Shown here one piece after another: positions 22,489 to 23,709 of a stretch of DNA of 23,709 bases. Position numbers and translations under genes: made by a program. Position 1 is the first letter of the stretch; every line of letters starts with the position of its first letter. The stretch comes from a virus, in IMG/VR virus record IMGVR_UViG_3300000956_000118, positions 1 through 23,709 of that record, one strand, 5' to 3'. The notes beneath the pieces are model-generated. The model was not told the origin of the DNA. It searched no databases and saw only the letters and a program-made list of their open reading frames with translations.

Positions 22489-22809
22489 TTAACCCCCTCC
22501 GAACTTCGAGCGAACAAGCGCCCAGAGGTCAGCGGCTTTAATGGCACGGTTGACGGCGGTCATGAGCGACCCGCCGAAGGCTCCCAATAGGAAGCCAACA
22601 CCGGCCACATTGCTGGGGTCTATGATGCCGAGGTAGGTGCTGACGATCCCGGTCAGGTACAGGGCGCAGGCAACACCAGTGATCAGGAAGACCACCCAGG
22701 CCTTCCAGTCCGTCAAGTCGTCCTTGTGCCACCAGCTTGCAACGATGGCGCCAAAGAAGCCGGCGATGATCCACTCGGCCCTGTCGAGCATGCGATGAAA
22801 GAATTCCAT
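22489..22809 (-). CDS. Phage holin (106 aa)
   Basis: Holins form pores in the inner membrane at a set time and trigger lysis. This 106-residue protein starts with an amphipathic N-terminus (MEFFHRMLDRAEW) and has hydrophobic segments at about 13-26, 37-59 and 67-84. The last of these is Gly-rich (GVGFLLGAFGGSL), and a basic C-terminus (RAIKAADLWALVRSKFGGG) follows. Size and three-segment layout fit class I-like phage holins. A GAGAGG Shine-Dalgarno sequence lies 7 bases upstream. It is the first gene after the Q-like region, the same place as lambda S. No endolysin follows it here. Holin is the best call from topology and position; the precise holin family is not resolved. Confidence 0.8.
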   Translation of the reverse strand: MEFFHRMLDRAEWIIAGFFGAIVASWWHKDDLTDWKAWVVFLITGVACALYLTGIVSTYLGIIDPSNVAGVGFLLGAFGGSLMTAVNRAIKAADLWALVRSKFGGG

Positions 22810-22837
22810 GCGCTCGACCTCTCAGTTGCATGTGTGA

Positions 22838-22862
22838 AATAAAAGGGCCGGTGTGAGCGGCC
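22838..22862 (-). terminator. Intrinsic terminator, second of a pair, before the holin
   Basis: On the minus strand a 5-bp GC-only stem (GGCCG / CGGCC) with a 7-base loop is followed by CTTTTATTT. It ends about 30 bases before the holin start. The short stem makes it weaker than the terminator at 22895, but in tandem they form a clear barrier. Confidence 0.7.
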
Positions 22863-22894
22863 AAACGCTGGGGGGCAGCGGTGAATTCGAGGCA

Positions 22895-22922
22895 ATAAAA
22901 AGCCCCGCACAGTGGCGAGGCT
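22895..22922 (-). terminator. Intrinsic terminator (tR'-like), first of a pair
   Basis: On the minus strand an 8-bp stem (AGCCTCGC / GCGGGGCT, one G-U pair) closes a 6-base loop and is followed by TTTTTATT. It stands between the Q-like gene and the holin, so unmodified polymerase would stop before the late genes. Confidence 0.85.
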
Positions 22923-23005
22923 CTAAAGTGTCAATCCCTAACGCGCAAGATCGACAGGATGGGTAAATACTCTCTCATTTTCTCACTCAATGCAATGGCT
23001 ATCTG

Positions 23006-23551
23006 CTACGCCGCGCAACTTTCGATAAGCCCCTCGGAATCCAGCAGCTCCTGTGCAACTGACAGCGCCTCATTCACCTGCTCATCCAGCGCCTTGCGGA
23101 TCGAGGATCGCCACCGGTACCGGGTTGATTCTGGTTTGCCGTCGTTGTCCCAGTTTGTAATGTCGTACCATGCGGCCGGCAGCACCGAAGCAGAACGCTT
23201 GCCCTCGGCGCCTGCCACCTGAGGAATGGCCCAGGTCAACACGGCGCATTCCCGGAAGCGCTTCGGGGCTGGCGTGCGCACGGAGTTCAGCAGCTCCAGA
23301 ATGGCGCCATGCTTGCGCTCTTCGTGCGTCGAGTACTTCGCTACCAAGGCCCGCCAGTGCGCTGGAGTGAGCGCTTTATGCAGGCGCCCGAACACCCAGC
23401 AGTCAGTCAGGAACGCTGATTCCTTCCCGACGATCTCCCCCTTCTGCTTGGCACACTGCACCTTCGGTTCAAAGTCGCACCCACCGGCCGAGTTGATGGT
23501 CTCGGCGGCCAGAGCGCGGACAACTGCGGATACCACGTTGCGATAGGTCAT
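23006..23551 (-). CDS. Probable late-gene regulator in the antiterminator Q position (181 aa)
   Basis: This 181-residue soluble protein has no signal peptide or membrane segment. It has a mixed N-terminal half with several Cys (25, 33, 51, 102), a charged middle (HEERKHGAI), an aromatic segment (LPAAWYDITNWDNDG near 125-139) and a basic, probably helical end (RYRWRSSIRKALDEQ near 144-158). The start is preceded by a GGGGGA Shine-Dalgarno sequence. It is the last gene before a 196-base gap holding tandem terminators and then the holin, exactly where lambda has Q. Q proteins load on RNA polymerase at the late promoter and let it read through terminators. Identity as Q is inferred from position only, because I do not recognise a Q family motif. 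Coding status is nearly certain. Confidence 0.8.
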   Translation of the reverse strand: MTYRNVVSAVVRALAAETINSAGGCDFEPKVQCAKQKGEIVGKESAFLTDCWVFGRLHKALTPAHWRALVAKYSTHEERKHGAILELLNSVRTPAPKRFRECAVLTWAIPQVAGAEGKRSASVLPAAWYDITNWDNDGKPESTRYRWRSSIRKALDEQVNEALSVAQELLDSEGLIESCAA

Positions 23552-23563
23552 GATGATTCCCCC

Positions 23564-23709
23564 TTAAACCGAGTAAACAGCGCGACGTTTCGAAGCTTCA
23601 GCACCTGGCACAGCGCTCGAGATGATGTCCTTCACCTCTTCGGCACTGATGGTGATGCGACCCTTCTCGCCGTAGGTCTTGGAGCGCAGCACGGCACTCA
23701 GGCAGGCAC
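23564..23709 (-). CDS. Unidentified phage protein, C-terminal part (cut by right edge)
   Basis: An open frame enters from the right edge and stops with TAA at 23564-23566, leaving 47 visible codons. The visible residues begin ACLSAVLRSKTYGEKGRI and end SKRRAVYSV, giving a basic tail after a short acidic helix-like stretch (SAEEVKDIISSAV). The stop lies 12 bases before the start of the next gene, so the two are probably co-transcribed. By lambdoid order, the gene just before a Q-like antiterminator belongs to the nin/delayed-early region, but nothing in the visible piece identifies a family. It could be any small nin-region protein. That it codes is likely from the spacing and lack of stops; its function is unknown. 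Confidence 0.6.
   Translation of the reverse strand, partial: ACLSAVLRSKTYGEKGRITISAEEVKDIISSAVPGAEASKRRAVYSV

Larger units (their letters stand above)
22810..23005 (-). promoter_or_regulatory. Late control region between Q-like gene and lysis genes
   Basis: This non-coding gap lies between the Q-like stop and the holin start and is the only long intergenic stretch in the window. On the minus strand it holds, in order, a weak promoter-like pair (TTGAGT at 22985-22990 and TATTTA at 22964-22969, 15-base spacer), a consensus -35-like TTGACA at 22929-22934 with no good -10 after it, a terminator at 22895-22922, a second terminator at 22838-22862, and the holin Shine-Dalgarno sequence GAGAGG. This layout matches the lambda late promoter pR' followed by terminator tR'. 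The terminators are well supported. The promoter hexamers are weak, and the true start site is uncertain. Confidence 0.45.

Noticed and set aside
22929-22934. Consensus TTGACA taken as a late promoter -35
   Set aside because: No acceptable -10 occurs 16-18 bases downstream; that position falls inside the terminator hairpin.
1-23709. CRISPR arrays, tRNA genes, IS elements and attachment sites
   Set aside because: No regularly spaced repeats, cloverleaf-like sequence, transposase gene or paired terminal repeats were seen on reading both strands.

Overview
The window is one contiguous stretch of a temperate lambdoid siphophage or prophage. Every supported gene lies on the minus strand, so the gene order is read from right to left. 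GC content is high (about 60% by eye). Protein style and gene order resemble Pseudomonas prophages, so a Pseudomonas or close gammaproteobacterial host is likely, but no host gene or attachment site is visible to prove it. Both edges cut a gene: an unidentified early/delayed-early gene at the right and the tail-tip host-specificity protein (J) at the left.

Right to left: (1) 23709-22810 holds the 3' end of an early gene, a gene in the position of the late antiterminator Q, and a 196-base control region with two factor-independent terminators just before the late genes. (2) 22809-21049 holds a holin, a second small membrane protein, three small unknown proteins and an HslV-like Ntn-hydrolase, mostly joined by ATGA stop/start overlaps. 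(3) 21036-14001 is packaging and head: small and large terminase, DUF4055-type portal, Mu F/SPP1 gp7-like minor head protein, a CxxC/CxxC zinc-ribbon protein, a tandem terminator pair, scaffold, P22-like coat protein and a 51-aa acidic protein.

(4) 13997-10204 is head completion and head-tail joining: a DnaT-like/connector protein, a head closure protein, then a more AT-rich insertion encoding a fibre-base-like protein, an SGNH hydrolase and a Trp-rich 69-aa protein, then an HK97 gp10-like protein and a tail terminator. (5) 10132-1 is a lambda-type tail cassette: tail tube (V), tail assembly chaperone with a -1 frameshift extension (G/GT), tape measure (H), M, L, K, an inserted lipoprotein gene with its own terminator, I, and most of J.

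Together the genes encode DNA packaging, a scaffold-built P22-like capsid, the connector and a long non-contractile tail. The late operon contains several strong minus-strand intrinsic terminators, which fits transcription by an antiterminated polymerase. No endolysin, integrase, repressor, tRNA, IS element or CRISPR array was found. The items most worth a second look are the GGGAAAC frameshift site, the SGNH hydrolase insertion with Glu in place of the catalytic Asp, the Ntn-hydrolase next to the terminase, and the lipoprotein moron.
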